64,000 nucleotides of DNA from Streptomyces sp. IMTB 2501 (GCF_001953885.1 NZ_MQUS01000017.1:1-64000), one strand, 5' to 3'. Positions 16,047 to 25,334 are shown, counted from the stretch's first letter. Numbers and translations are program-made. Notes: a model not told the origin generated them from the sequence alone.

Positions 16047-18140
16047 ATGGACACGATCGCCTCGACGCCCACCCACTGCCCGTACTGCGCCCTGCAGTGC
16101 GGAATGAACCTCACGCCCCTGGCGGCGGGGGGCGTCGAGGTCGCCGAGCGGCCGGACTTTCCGGTGAACCGGGGTGCGCTGTGCGGCAAGGGGCGGACGG
16201 CGGCCGCGGTGCTGTCACCGGCGGTGCGGCTGACCTCGCCGCTGGTGCGGTCCGCTGGCCGGCTGGTCGAGTCGAGCTGGGCGGCGGCGCTGGACCTGAT
16301 CGCCGAGCGGCTGGGGAGTACGCGGGAGGCGTACGGCGCCGACGCTCTGGGCGTGTTCGGCGGGGGCGGGCTCACCAACGAGAAGGCGTACGCGCTCGGC
16401 AAGTTCGCACGCGTGGTGCTGGGCACCTCGCAGATCGACTACAACGGCCGTTTCTGCATGTCGTCGGCCGCGGCGGCCGGGACGCGGGCGTTCGGTCTGG
16501 ACCGGGGGCTGCCGTTCCCGCTGGAGGACATCCCGCGGACGGGGTGTGTGATCCTCGTCGGCTCCAATCTCGCCGAGACCATGCCGCCGTCCCTGCGGTT
16601 CTTCAGCGAACTGCGGGAGAACGGCGGCACGTTGATCGTCGTGGACCCGCGCCGGACGAGGACGGCCGAGCAGGCGGACCTGCATCTGGCACCGCGTCCC
16701 GGCACCGATCTCGCGCTCGCCCTGGGGCTGTTGCACCTGGTGGTGGCCGAGGGGCGGACGGACGAGGAGTTCATACGGGAACGGACGACGGGCTGGGAGG
16801 AGACCCGGGCGGCGGCGATGGCGCACTGGCCGGAGCAGGTGGAGCGGATCACGGGGGTGTCCGTTCCCCAGCTCCGGGAGGCGGTACGGCTGTTCTGTGC
16901 GCCCGAGTCGGCGATGGTGCTCACCGCGCGCGGCCCGGAGCAGCAGTCCAAGGGCACGGACACGGTGGGCGCGTGGATCAACCTGTGCCTGGCGACCGGC
17001 CGGGCGGGCCGGCCGCGGTCCGGCTACGGCTGTCTGACCGGGCAGGGCAACGGGCAGGGCGGCCGCGAACACGGCCAGAAGGCCGACCAGTTGCCCGGCT
17101 ACCGCAAGCTGGACGACCCGGAGGCGCGGGCGCACGTGGCCGGGGTGTGGGGGGTGGACCCGGATGCGCTCCCCGGCCCCGGCCGCAGCGCGTACGAGCT
17201 TCTCGACGCCCTGGGGACGGACATCCGGGCGCTGCTGCTGATGGGCTCCAACCCGGTGGTGTCGGCGCCGCGCGCGGCCCATGTGGAGGAGCGGCTGCGC
17301 GCGCTGGACTTCCTGGCGGTGGCCGACGTCGTCCTCTCGGAGACGGCGGAGCTGGCGGACGTCGTGCTGCCGGTCACCCAGTGGGCGGAGGAGACCGGCA
17401 CGACGACGAGCCTGGAGGGCAGGGTCCTGCTGCGCCGCCGGGCGGTCGCCCCGCCGCCCGGGGTCCGCAGCGACCTGTACGTCCTGCACGAGCTGTCCGC
17501 CCGCCTCGGCGTCGAGAAGGGCTTCCCGACCGACCCCGAGGAGGTCTTCGAGGAGCTGCGCCGGGCGAGCGCGGGCGGCCCCGCGGACTACTCCGGGATC
17601 ACCTACCGGCGGCTGGCGGAGGAGACCGGGGTGTTCTGGCCGTGCCCGGAGAGCACGGACGAGGTGGCCCACCCGGGAACGCCCCGGCTCTTCCTGGACG
17701 GCTTCGCGACGCCCGACGGCCGGGCCCGTTTCGCCGCCGTGACCCATCGGGCGACGGCGGAGGAGCCGGACGCCGACTATCCGCTGCTGCTGACCACCGG
17801 GCGGGTCGTGGCGCAGTACCAGTCGGGGGCGCAGACGCGCCGGGTCGCCGAACTGAACGCGGCCGCGCCCGGCCCGTTCGTGGAGCTGCATCCGCGCCTC
17901 GCGGCCCGTATCGGCGCGGCCGAGGGCGCCCCGGTGACCGTGACATCCCGCCGGGGCCGGGCCACCGCGCCCGCCCGGATCACCTCCGCCATCCGCCCGG
18001 ACACGGTCTTCATGCCGTTCCACTGGCCGGGCGAGGGCCGCGCCAACACCCTCACCAACCCGGCCCTCGACCCGACGTCCCGCATGCCGGAGTTCAAGTC
18101 GTGCGCGGTGCGGGTGGAGGTCGTGGGGCCACCGGAGTAG
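16047..18140 (+). CDS. narB: Assimilatory nitrate reductase, molybdopterin catalytic subunit
   Basis: 697 residues. The N-terminal [4Fe-4S] site is complete: Cys11, Cys14, Cys18 (CPYCALQCGM) and Cys46 (RGALCGKG). The Mo-ligand region reads IDYNGRFCMSSAAAAGTR, followed by the molybdopterin-domain motifs GSNLAETMPP, GREHGQKADQLPGYRKL and LLMGSNPVVSAPRA, and the C-terminal MPD-binding beta domain starting YPLLLTTGRVVAQYQSGAQT. It is short and soluble with no Tat signal, which fits the cytoplasmic NarB/NasA type reducing nitrate to nitrite. The product would feed NirBD at 32-36 kb. A GlnR-like pair of GTAAC motifs lies upstream (15997, 16020), but the spacing is off by one base. Confidence 0.92.
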   Translation: MDTIASTPTHCPYCALQCGMNLTPLAAGGVEVAERPDFPVNRGALCGKGRTAAAVLSPAVRLTSPLVRSAGRLVESSWAAALDLIAERLGSTREAYGADALGVFGGGGLTNEKAYALGKFARVVLGTSQIDYNGRFCMSSAAAAGTRAFGLDRGLPFPLEDIPRTGCVILVGSNLAETMPPSLRFFSELRENGGTLIVVDPRRTRTAEQADLHLAPRPGTDLALALGLLHLVVAEGRTDEEFIRERTTGWEETRAAAMAHWPEQVERITGVSVPQLREAVRLFCAPESAMVLTARGPEQQSKGTDTVGAWINLCLATGRAGRPRSGYGCLTGQGNGQGGREHGQKADQLPGYRKLDDPEARAHVAGVWGVDPDALPGPGRSAYELLDALGTDIRALLLMGSNPVVSAPRAAHVEERLRALDFLAVADVVLSETAELADVVLPVTQWAEETGTTTSLEGRVLLRRRAVAPPPGVRSDLYVLHELSARLGVEKGFPTDPEEVFEELRRASAGGPADYSGITYRRLAEETGVFWPCPESTDEVAHPGTPRLFLDGFATPDGRARFAAVTHRATAEEPDADYPLLLTTGRVVAQYQSGAQTRRVAELNAAAPGPFVELHPRLAARIGAAEGAPVTVTSRRGRATAPARITSAIRPDTVFMPFHWPGEGRANTLTNPALDPTSRMPEFKSCAVRVEVVGPPE

Positions 18141-18184
18141 CACGGATCGGTCCGAGGGCCGCGGCGGGGGCGTAGGTTCGATGT

Positions 18185-19015
18185 ATGCCCGACTTCGAGC
18201 AGTCCGACCTCGACGCCTATCTGGACCGCATCGGATGGCAGGGCGGCCGGCGTGCCGAGCTGGCGACGCTGCGGGGTGTCCATCTGGCGCACGCGCTGTC
18301 CGTGCCCTTCGAGAACCTGGACGCCCTGTCCGCACGGGCTCCCTCGCTCGCCCCGGCGGATCTGCTGGCCAAGATGGTCCACGGCGGGCGCGGCGGTTAC
18401 TGCTACGAGCACAACACCCTGCTCCGGCTGGCCCTGGAGGCCCTGGGGTTCCCGGTGACGCCGCTGGCCGGGCGGGTGGTGCTGGGCGCGGCGACCCCTC
18501 AGAGCCGGCCGCGGACCCATGCGATGCTGCGGGTCACGGTGCCGGGCGAGCCGGAGCCGTATCTCGCGGACGTCGGCTTCGGCTCGATCGGGGCGCTGCT
18601 GGCGCCGGTGCCGCTGGTGACCGGCGTCGAGTCCGAGGGCGGCGGACGCCGGCACCGGCTGATGCCGCTGCCGCACCAGGGCCCGCTGGAGCTGTGGGAG
18701 TTGCAGGCCTACGACCGGCAGAAGGGGGAGTGGGCCGGGCAGTACGCCTTCACGCTGGAGCCGTTCACCGCCCGGGACTTCGAGGTGTTCAACTGGTACG
18801 TCAGCACCAACCCGCGCTCCCCGTTCAGCCGGCGCGCCTTTCTGCAGCGCACCGCAGCCGAGCGTCATCTGTCCCTGGACGGCAGCCTGTTGACCGAGAC
18901 CCGCGCCGACGGCACGGTGGCCGAGCGCAGGGTGACGAACGAGGCGGAGGCGCGGCGCGTCGCGGCGGAGGAGTTCGGCATCGCCGTACCCGAGGGGCTG
19001 ACACTGCTCGGCTGA
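18185..19015 (+). CDS. nat: Arylamine N-acetyltransferase
   Basis: 276 residues, the normal NAT length. The catalytic triad is intact: Cys73 in RGGYCYEHNTLLR, His112 in RTHAMLRV, Asp129 in LADVGFGS. FENLDALSAR near residue 43 is the conserved N-terminal motif. The enzyme transfers acetyl (or acyl) groups from CoA thioesters to arylamines and hydrazines; in actinomycetes some members release or close polyketide chains (the amide synthases), but no polyketide genes are here, so a detoxification role is more likely. 44 bp after the nitrate reductase stop, possibly on the same transcript. Confidence 0.92.
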   Translation: MPDFEQSDLDAYLDRIGWQGGRRAELATLRGVHLAHALSVPFENLDALSARAPSLAPADLLAKMVHGGRGGYCYEHNTLLRLALEALGFPVTPLAGRVVLGAATPQSRPRTHAMLRVTVPGEPEPYLADVGFGSIGALLAPVPLVTGVESEGGGRRHRLMPLPHQGPLELWELQAYDRQKGEWAGQYAFTLEPFTARDFEVFNWYVSTNPRSPFSRRAFLQRTAAERHLSLDGSLLTETRADGTVAERRVTNEAEARRVAAEEFGIAVPEGLTLLG

Positions 19016-19293
19016 TCCGAACGGGAGGGCCTGGGGTCTGGACCGCCAGACGCCGTCCTGGATGCGGGTGCCGGTCGCGCGGAGGGCGGCGGCGACGTGG
19101 GGCGCCGGGCGAGGGGCGGCCCGTCTGTGGATCGAAGGCAGCCAGTGCGCAGCGGCCCACGACGTGATGTTCGAGGCGATCGCCGAGCGTTCCTTGAGCG
19201 GACGCGACTCGACCCTGTTGCTCCACCGACTCCGCAAGGACCCGCGGACAGGCGTGAGCAGAGAGACCACCAACTCGGCCCCCCTGGGGTTGA

Positions 19294-19737
19294 TCAGTGT
19301 CGCCTCGCCCAGTCGCCACCCTCGACGCGCGTGCCGTGGGCGCGCAGGCGGGCCGCAGTGCGCGGGGCGGCCAGGTACACCCAGGTCCGTACGACTGTGC
19401 CGCCGATATCCCGGACGACGTCCCGGGCAACGCGCTCGTACAGGTTGCGCGGGTCGCCCGGGGTGTACTCCTCCAGCCGGTCCAGCTCGGCAAGCAGCCC
19501 CTCGTAGGACTCCGGGAGCACGGTGACCAGTTCCCCGCTCACCATTCCGCCCGGTTCCTCGACGGCAAACGGATAGCCGGGGCCCTCGTAGAGCACCGCG
19601 CCCAGGAGGCGGGCCGGTTCCTCCGCGGCGGTGCGGCCCCGCAGGAACAGGTCGTGGTTGGCCTCGCCGGGGCGGAGGGTGCCGTAGACGAAGAAGGGCA
19701 GCGGCGTCCCGGGCTTCCTCGGCTCTCGTGGGTCCAC
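19294..19737 (-). CDS. Gamma-glutamylcyclotransferase-fold (AIG2-like) protein
   Basis: 147 residues from GTG 19737; the frame is open back to 19842, but conservation begins near PLPFFVYGTLRPGEANHDLF. This YGTLRPG substrate loop and the later LDRLEEYTPGDPRNLYERV (acidic catalytic region) define the GGCT-like fold. Family members cyclise gamma-glutamyl compounds or act on related amides; the substrate is unknown. The ribosome site is poor (GGAG one base from the GTG), so the transcript may be leaderless or begin at the longer start. It is divergent from the decayed SARP fragment. Confidence 0.78.
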   Translation of the reverse strand: MDPREPRKPGTPLPFFVYGTLRPGEANHDLFLRGRTAAEEPARLLGAVLYEGPGYPFAVEEPGGMVSGELVTVLPESYEGLLAELDRLEEYTPGDPRNLYERVARDVVRDIGGTVVRTWVYLAAPRTAARLRAHGTRVEGGDWARRH

Positions 19738-19835
19738 GCTCCGATTGTGCGGTATACCGGCCCCCGCCTGTCGCAGCGCGGGATCGCCGCTGCGGTCGGG
19801 ATAGACGACGAAGCCGCTGTCGCGGGGCGTCCAAA

Positions 19836-20466
19836 CCTGCAACTGCTTCAGGCTTTCGAATTCACCTGCGGCGAAGGCCCGTACCCACTTCCGCTCGGAA
19901 CTCAGCGCCTGCCGGCCCTACTTGCCCTGAACCGCGAAGGGGTGTACCGAGGTGCGGCCGCCGGGGTGCTGTGGCCGGAGTCGACCCCATGCCGGACGGC
20001 CTCGAACCTCCGCTCCGCCCTGTGCCAGGCACGGCGGACGTCCTTCATGCCGACGGTCGAGTGCGTCGGGCAGCGGCCGCGGTTGTCCGAGGCGGTCCTG
20101 GTGGACCTGCGTGCCGCGTGGGCGACGGCCCGGAAGATCCATCTGGCCTGAGTGAACTCCCGGACGACTTCGAGCCGTTGGTCGAGGAACCGTCCAGGGA
20201 GCTGCTGCCCGGCCGGCCCGGTGAATGGCTGACGACGGAGCGCGACCGCTGGAACCAGCTGCGCCAACATGCCCTCGAAAGCCTGGCCCGGCGATTCCGC
20301 TCCGCCGGGCACTGCTTACCCGCGCTCCAGACCGCGCCGGCCGCCATCGGGATCGACCCGATCCGCGAAACCGGTCACCGCATCGTCATCGACGTGCACG
20401 CCGCCGAGGGCAACCTCGCCTGCGCGGTCAAGCGGTACGAGGACTATCGGGCATCTTGTCATGAAC
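19836..20466 (+). pseudogene. Frameshifted SARP/BTAD-type regulator fragment
   Basis: Two adjacent frames together spell a bacterial transcriptional-activator protein. Up to 20151 one frame reads LQLLQAFEFTCGEG ... LALNREGVYRGAAAGVLWPE ... ASNLRSALCQARR, the winged-helix domain typical of SARPs. It hits a stop at 20149-20151. The BTAD helices then continue in another frame: SRELLPGRPGEWLTTERDRW ... HALESLARRFRSAG ... VIDVHAAEGNLACAVKRYED. No plausible start or ribosome site is seen before the first part. SARPs usually activate antibiotic clusters; no such cluster is here, so this is a relic. A TTA Leu codon occurs in the second part (near 20314). Confidence 0.8.
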
Positions 20467-20539
20467 TCGACATTCACTGTCTGCATATCCGGTGCAGCAC
20501 CACCCCCACCTCCTTACACATCTCCTTGAAAGCGCTATG

Positions 20540-20553
20540 GACATTCAAATGTC
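20540..20553. promoter_or_regulatory. Palindrome upstream of the M4 metalloprotease
   Basis: GACATTCAAATGTC is a perfect 14-base palindrome in an AT-rich patch about 100 bp before the protease start. It looks like a regulator binding site; the regulator is unknown. Confidence 0.5.
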
Positions 20554-20649
20554 ATGGCCCCTTAAATCGCTGTCGGCATCAGCTCCATTCCCCCGCCCCC
20601 GTTCCGCGCCGCCCCCACTCCCCCGTTCGGCGCCACCCCGAGGAGACAG

Positions 20650-22302
20650 ATGAGCCGGATACGGCCGCATGTCCGAATACCCCGTCGCCTCAGCACCACC
20701 GCCGGTGTCGCCGTCACCACCGCGACCCTGCTGACCGCCGCCCTCTCCCCCGCCGCCCACGCCGACACCAGGCCGTCGCGGGCCACCGCGATCGAGAACG
20801 CGGCGTCGGCACTCCTGGCCCATGCCGCGAGCCTGGGCCTGACCTCCGCCGAGGACACCAGTGTCCGCGACGTGATCGTGGACAAGGACGGCACCCAGCA
20901 CGTCCGCTACGACCGCACCTACCACCAACTGCCCGTGCTGGGCGGCGACTTCGTGGTCCACCTGGCCCCGGACGGCGCCTACCGCAGCGCGAACCGGTCC
21001 ACCCGGGCCCCGATCTCCCTCACCTCGATCGTCCCGGAGATCGCGGCGTCCAAGGCCGCCGACCTCGCCGTGAACGCCCTGCGCGCCGCGAACCTCGGCA
21101 ATGTGCTGAAGCAGGTCAAGGCCAAGCCCGAGCTGATCGTCGACGCCCTGCACGGCACCCCCAGGCTCGCCTGGCGCACCAACGCGGTCGGCCTGGACTC
21201 GCTCGGCAACCCGGCCGCCCGGACCGTGCTGACCGACGCCCGCACCGGCGCCCAGATCGACGCCTGGGACAGCGTCGAGACCGTCGGCGGCGACGGCCAG
21301 TCGCTGTACAGCGGGACGGTGCCGCTCAAGACGACCCAGTCGGGATCGTCGTACCAGCTCAAGGACCCGACGCGCGGCAACACCTACACCGGGGACGCGC
21401 AGGGCAAGACCGATATGTGCATCCTCAGCATCTGCATCAGCCGGGCCCCCGCGGCCGTGTTCACGGACGCCGACAACCACTGGGGCAACGGCACCACCGC
21501 CGACCGCGCCTCGGCCGCCGTCGACGCCCAGTACGGCACCGACGAGACCTGGGACTACTACAAGAACGTCCAGGGCCGCGACGGTATCGGCGGCGACGGC
21601 AAGGGCTCGTACAACCGCGTCCACTACGGCAGCAACTACAACAATGCCTTCTGGGACGACAGTTGCTTCTGCATGACGTACGGCGACGGTGACGGGACCA
21701 CCTTCGGGCCGCTGGTCGCCCTCGACGTGGCCGGGCACGAGATGACCCACGGGGTGACGTCGAAGACGGCCGCGCTGACCTACTCCGGGGAGTCCGGCGG
21801 GCTCAACGAGGCCACCTCGGACATCCTCGGCACGATGGTCGAGTTCTACGCGAACAACCCCTCCAACCCCGGTGACTACCTCATCGGCGAGAAGATCGTG
21901 AAGTCCGGCTTCGGGCAGCCGGCCCTGCGCTACATGGACAAGCCGTCCAAGGACGGCAAGTCGGCCGACTACTGGAGCAGTTCGGTCGGCAATCTCGACG
22001 TCCACTACTCCTCCGGCGTCGCCAACCACTTCGCCTATCTCCTGGCGGAGGGCAGCGGCCCGAAGACGGTCAACGGGGTCAGTTACGACTCGCCCACGTA
22101 CAGCGGCTCCACGGTCACCGGCATCGGCCGGGACAAGCTGGGCAAGATCTGGTACCGGGCGCTGACGGTCTACATGACCTCCTCGACGAACTACAAGGGA
22201 GCCCGCACGGCGACCCTGAACGCCGCCAAGGACCTGTACGGCGCGGGCAGCACCGAGTACAACGCGGTGGCGGCGGCCTGGAGCGCCGTCAATGTGAACT
22301 GA
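20650..22302 (+). CDS. Secreted M4-family (thermolysin-like) metalloprotease
   Basis: 550 residues, start ATG behind GAGGAGA. A long signal peptide (basic MSRIRPHVRIPRRLS, hydrophobic core, cleavage near AHA-DT) is followed by an FTP/PepSY-type propeptide and the M4 catalytic domain. The zinc site is complete: His363-Glu364-x-x-His367 in VAGHEMTHG, with the third ligand Glu387 in GLNEATSDILGT. The C-terminal helical domain ends in KDLYGAGSTEYNAVAAAWSA. It is an extracellular endopeptidase, presumably made as an autoprocessed zymogen for nutrient protein degradation. A hairpin terminator follows. The upstream 100-200 bp are occupied by the SARP relic and a palindrome. Confidence 0.95.
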   Translation: MSRIRPHVRIPRRLSTTAGVAVTTATLLTAALSPAAHADTRPSRATAIENAASALLAHAASLGLTSAEDTSVRDVIVDKDGTQHVRYDRTYHQLPVLGGDFVVHLAPDGAYRSANRSTRAPISLTSIVPEIAASKAADLAVNALRAANLGNVLKQVKAKPELIVDALHGTPRLAWRTNAVGLDSLGNPAARTVLTDARTGAQIDAWDSVETVGGDGQSLYSGTVPLKTTQSGSSYQLKDPTRGNTYTGDAQGKTDMCILSICISRAPAAVFTDADNHWGNGTTADRASAAVDAQYGTDETWDYYKNVQGRDGIGGDGKGSYNRVHYGSNYNNAFWDDSCFCMTYGDGDGTTFGPLVALDVAGHEMTHGVTSKTAALTYSGESGGLNEATSDILGTMVEFYANNPSNPGDYLIGEKIVKSGFGQPALRYMDKPSKDGKSADYWSSSVGNLDVHYSSGVANHFAYLLAEGSGPKTVNGVSYDSPTYSGSTVTGIGRDKLGKIWYRALTVYMTSSTNYKGARTATLNAAKDLYGAGSTEYNAVAAAWSAVNVN

Positions 22303-22320
22303 GGCCGCCCCCGTCGGCAT

Positions 22321-22346
22321 GGCCGGTGCCGGTCCCGGCACCGGCC
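22321..22346 (+). terminator. Hairpin terminator after the M4 protease
   Basis: GGCCGGTGCC pairs perfectly with GGCACCGGCC around a 6-base loop, 18 bases after the protease stop. No strong T-run, which is usual in Streptomyces. Confidence 0.75.
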
Positions 22347-22454
22347 TGTTGGTCCCGGGACTTTGGTCCCGAAACACCCGGATCACCCGTGTCAGCTGAT
22401 CCTTGTTACACAATCTCCGGATTTCCGTGATGAAGCGGTGCGACGGTCGGAGGC

Positions 22455-23174
22455 ATGAAGCCGTCCCTCCGCCTGCTGCTCCCCGGCTGCGCCGCGCTCG
22501 TCGCCGCCGGGGCCGCCACCGGGTGCGCCGCCACGGACGGGCTGGCCGCCGGGGAACCGGCACCCTCCGTGTCCGCGCAGCCACGCCCCGACGCGGTGTG
22601 GCCCGCCTGGTCCGGTGCGTCCGCCTCGGCACCCGGCGCGCAGACCTCCACACGTCAGCCGCCGCCCGAGCCGCTGAAGGGGCTGCCCCCGATCGGCACG
22701 GACGGGGTGAAGGACCTGCGGGATCTGGACGTGCGGGCGGTGCTGCGCGCCGACCCGCGCACCCGGCCGTACGCCGACCGGCCGTACGCCGACAAGCCGG
22801 GCCCGGCCGGACTGCGCCCGCCGCGCTACACCGACCTGTCCGGGGACGGGCAGCCCGAACTGCTCGTAGCCGTGGACACCGAGAACGGCCGCACCCTGCT
22901 CGCCGTGTTCGCCGCCCGCGCCGGCCGGGTGTACGAGGTGCTGCTCAGCGGGGGCCGGCAGATGACCGCGGAGACGCTGGGCCGGGACCTGGTGCTGCGC
23001 GGCCTGTGCGCGGACGGCGCCCAGCAGGCCGTGCGCTTCCACTGGAACGGTGTCCGGCTGGTGACGGTCAGCGACGAGAAGCAGTACGGGTCCGCCGGCG
23101 CGGATCCGACGCCGTCCCCCACGCACAGCGAGAGCGGCGGGGAGACCGGGAGCGGCAGGGGCGGCGCGCGATGA
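22455..23174 (+). CDS. Lipoprotein coupled to a sensor kinase
   Basis: 239 residues with a lipoprotein-type signal (MKPSLRLLLPGCAALVAAGA, Cys24 in AATGC), a Pro/Ser-rich linker, then a compact domain (YTDLSGDGQPELLVAVDTEN, which resembles an FG-GAP-type calcium loop) and a Ser/Gly-rich tail. The stop overlaps the start of the histidine kinase (ATGA), so both are made together. Lipoproteins paired with sensor kinases (CseA with CseC in S. coelicolor) tune signalling at the membrane surface; the same logic is inferred here. No known named family is recognised. Confidence 0.8.
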   Translation: MKPSLRLLLPGCAALVAAGAATGCAATDGLAAGEPAPSVSAQPRPDAVWPAWSGASASAPGAQTSTRQPPPEPLKGLPPIGTDGVKDLRDLDVRAVLRADPRTRPYADRPYADKPGPAGLRPPRYTDLSGDGQPELLVAVDTENGRTLLAVFAARAGRVYEVLLSGGRQMTAETLGRDLVLRGLCADGAQQAVRFHWNGVRLVTVSDEKQYGSAGADPTPSPTHSESGGETGSGRGGAR

Positions 23175-24538
23175 CGGCCCTCGGCCCGGCCGCACGCCGC
23201 CGTGTCGGCCTCGACCGGATCGGGCCGCCCCGGCTCGCGCCGCGCCGCCTCGGCCCCCGCCGGCCTCGGCTCCGTCGGCTCGGCCCGGACCTGATCGGGC
23301 TGCGCCGGCTCGGGCTGCGCGGCAAGATCGCCTTGCTGCTCGCCGCCGGCTGTGCGCTGGTCGCCGTCGCCATCGGGCTGCTCGTGCACCAGGCGCGGCT
23401 GGAGCAGGTCGCCGACGGAGCACGGGCACAGGCGCTGGCCCAGCTGGTCCGGGTCCGGCAGGTGTACGAACTCACCGGCCACGTCGACGAGGACGACGCC
23501 GGGGGCGCCCTCGACTCCTTGGCCGTACCGGAGCCGCTGCGGCGCGCCGCGCTCGACGGGCGGCGCACGACCTACCTCGAACTGTCCTCGGACCGTCCCG
23601 CGGTGTGGGCGGCGCGGCCGATCGGCGAACATGTGCTGTCCGTGCACAAGCCGCTGGACGAAGAGGCCCGGGAAATGGCCGAGTTCGACCGGCAGTTGAT
23701 GGTGTCCGGCGCCGGGGTGGTGGCACTCGCCGCGCTCGGCGGGTCCCTGCTGGCCGGCCGGCTCAGCCGTGAGCTGCGGACGGCGGCGGCGACGGCGCGC
23801 CGGATCAGCGAGGGCGAACTGGACGCCCGGATCGGCGGGCCGGGACCGGCCGGCGGCCGGGACGAGGTGGCCGAACTCGGCGCCGCCGTCGACACGATGG
23901 CGGCGACCCTGCAGAGCCGGCTGGAGGCGGAACAGCGGTTCACCGCCGACGTCGCCCATGAACTGCGCACCCCGCTGACCGGCCTGCACACGGCGGCCGA
24001 ACTGCTGCCGCCGGGCCGGCCGAGCGAGTTGGTCCGGGACCGGGTGCGGGCGCTGCGGACGCTCACCGAGGACCTGCTGGAGGTGGCCCGGCTGGACGCC
24101 GAGGTGGAGCGGCCGGACCTGGAGGTGCGCCCGCTGGGTCCCATGGTCGCCGGGATCGTGCGACGGGCCGGCGAGGACGTGGGGCTCACCGGCGCCGACG
24201 ATGAGACCCCGGTACGGACGGACGCGCGCCGGCTGGAGCGGGTGCTGGCCAACCTGATCGGCAACGCCCGGCGGCACGGCGGCGGCCGGGTCGAGGTGTC
24301 CGTGTCCGGGTGCGCGGTGACCGTACGGGACCACGGGGAGGGCTTCCCGGAGCGGCTGTTGCGGGAGGGGCCGCGGCGGTTCCTGACCGGGGCCGCCGAG
24401 CGCGGCCAGGGCACCGGGCTGGGACTGACCATCGCCTTCGGGCAGGCGCAGGTGATCGGGGCGCGGGTGCGGCTGCGGAACGCACCGGACGGCGGAGCCG
24501 AGGCGGAGGTGCGGCTGCCGGCGGCGGCCGGGCACTGA
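23171..24538 (+). CDS. Sensor histidine kinase without adjacent response regulator
   Basis: 455 residues from ATG 23171. An unusual N-terminus of about 50 residues, rich in Arg, Pro and Leu with repeated RRLG motifs, precedes the first membrane helix (KIALLLAAGCALVAVAIGLL), a short extracytoplasmic sensor of about 100 residues, a second helix, a HAMP linker, the H-box DVAHELRTPLTGL (phospho-acceptor His263), an N-box NLIGNARRHGGG, and the G-box GQGTGLGLTIAFG. Everything for autokinase activity is present. The usual partner regulator is not in the flanking genes, so it is an orphan kinase in this window, coupled to the lipoprotein at 22455. Confidence 0.9.
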   Translation: MTALGPAARRRVGLDRIGPPRLAPRRLGPRRPRLRRLGPDLIGLRRLGLRGKIALLLAAGCALVAVAIGLLVHQARLEQVADGARAQALAQLVRVRQVYELTGHVDEDDAGGALDSLAVPEPLRRAALDGRRTTYLELSSDRPAVWAARPIGEHVLSVHKPLDEEAREMAEFDRQLMVSGAGVVALAALGGSLLAGRLSRELRTAAATARRISEGELDARIGGPGPAGGRDEVAELGAAVDTMAATLQSRLEAEQRFTADVAHELRTPLTGLHTAAELLPPGRPSELVRDRVRALRTLTEDLLEVARLDAEVERPDLEVRPLGPMVAGIVRRAGEDVGLTGADDETPVRTDARRLERVLANLIGNARRHGGGRVEVSVSGCAVTVRDHGEGFPERLLREGPRRFLTGAAERGQGTGLGLTIAFGQAQVIGARVRLRNAPDGGAEAEVRLPAAAGH

Positions 24539-24783
24539 CGTGCCCTCACCCGTTCAACGGCGGGCGTCGCTCCATTCGTGTGCTCTTCGCACAGGTCATC
24601 TCATTTCCCCTTCGGTGCGCCTGTGACCTGCCGGAACTCGGCGGCGGCTACGCCGTGTGGGGCTGCTTGCGCGACACCCGTTCACCGTATTCCTGACGGG
24701 TCATCAGGAAGCGGACCCGGGCGAAAGCCATTTACCTCGAAAGGGCAGAGGAGACACGAGTCGGACAATCTCTGGGGAGCACC

Positions 24784-25293
24784 ATGCGACGTACCGCCCG
24801 GCTGCTGACCGGTACCGCGCTCGCCGTGGCTGCCGCGGCACCCGCCTACGCCGGCAGCAGCACGAGTCTGGAGGTGTACCCCTCCAGCGTGGTGCCCGGA
24901 ACCGAGGTCACAGTGAACACGGCGGCGTGTGGCGACAAGGGCTCGGCGACCGGGGACGCGGGGGCGGTGGGCGCAGGCACCTTCATGCTGGCGCCCAGCG
25001 CGCACGAGGGCGAGGCGGTCGGCCAGTTCCAGGTACCGGAGAGCGCGCAGCCGGGAACGTACGAGATCGTGGCCAAGTGTGCCGAGGGCAACCGGCAGGT
25101 GACGGGCGACCTGGTGGTGGCGTTGAGCCCGGCGCACGGGCAAATGCAGCCGCGGGGAAGCCTGAAGACGGGGGTCGGGGGCGCGCTCGGTCCCGACCCC
25201 GTGCAGACCGTGGCGGGTGTGGCGGCGCTGGCCGTCGCCGCCGCGGGCGGTACCTGGCTCCTGCATCGCCGGGCGAGAGGCGACAGGATCTGA
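24784..25293 (+). CDS. Secreted, C-terminally anchored protein beside sortase
   Basis: 169 residues: signal peptide MRRTARLLTGTALAVAAAAP (cleavage about AYA-GS), an Ig-like beta domain with two Cys (TAACGDKG and VAKCAEGN) likely bonded outside the cell, a Gly-rich linker, then a hydrophobic helix (TVAGVAALAVAAAGGTWLLH) and a basic tail RRARGDRI. The end looks like a cell-wall sorting tail but has no clear LPXTG motif. It is followed by a class F sortase gene, a pairing seen repeatedly in Streptomyces, so it may be the sortase's client or a partner. Confidence 0.78.
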   Translation: MRRTARLLTGTALAVAAAAPAYAGSSTSLEVYPSSVVPGTEVTVNTAACGDKGSATGDAGAVGAGTFMLAPSAHEGEAVGQFQVPESAQPGTYEIVAKCAEGNRQVTGDLVVALSPAHGQMQPRGSLKTGVGGALGPDPVQTVAGVAALAVAAAGGTWLLHRRARGDRI

Positions 25294-25334
25294 CGGACAC
25301 CCTCCGCTGTCCGTCCGCCGGTACCGCAATCCCG

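Noticed and set aside
19016..19293. Short frames between nat and the GGCT gene
   Set aside because: Both strands give readable peptides, but without start sites, family match or codon bias; I see no supportable gene.
17777..19834. 685-codon minus-strand open frame over nat and the GGCT gene
   Set aside because: Overlaps two well-supported genes in other frames and has a low-complexity Arg/Pro/Gly-rich product; a product of high G+C.
19836..20466. SARP fragment as evidence of an antibiotic cluster
   Set aside because: No biosynthetic genes (PKS, NRPS, cyclase) occur anywhere in the window.
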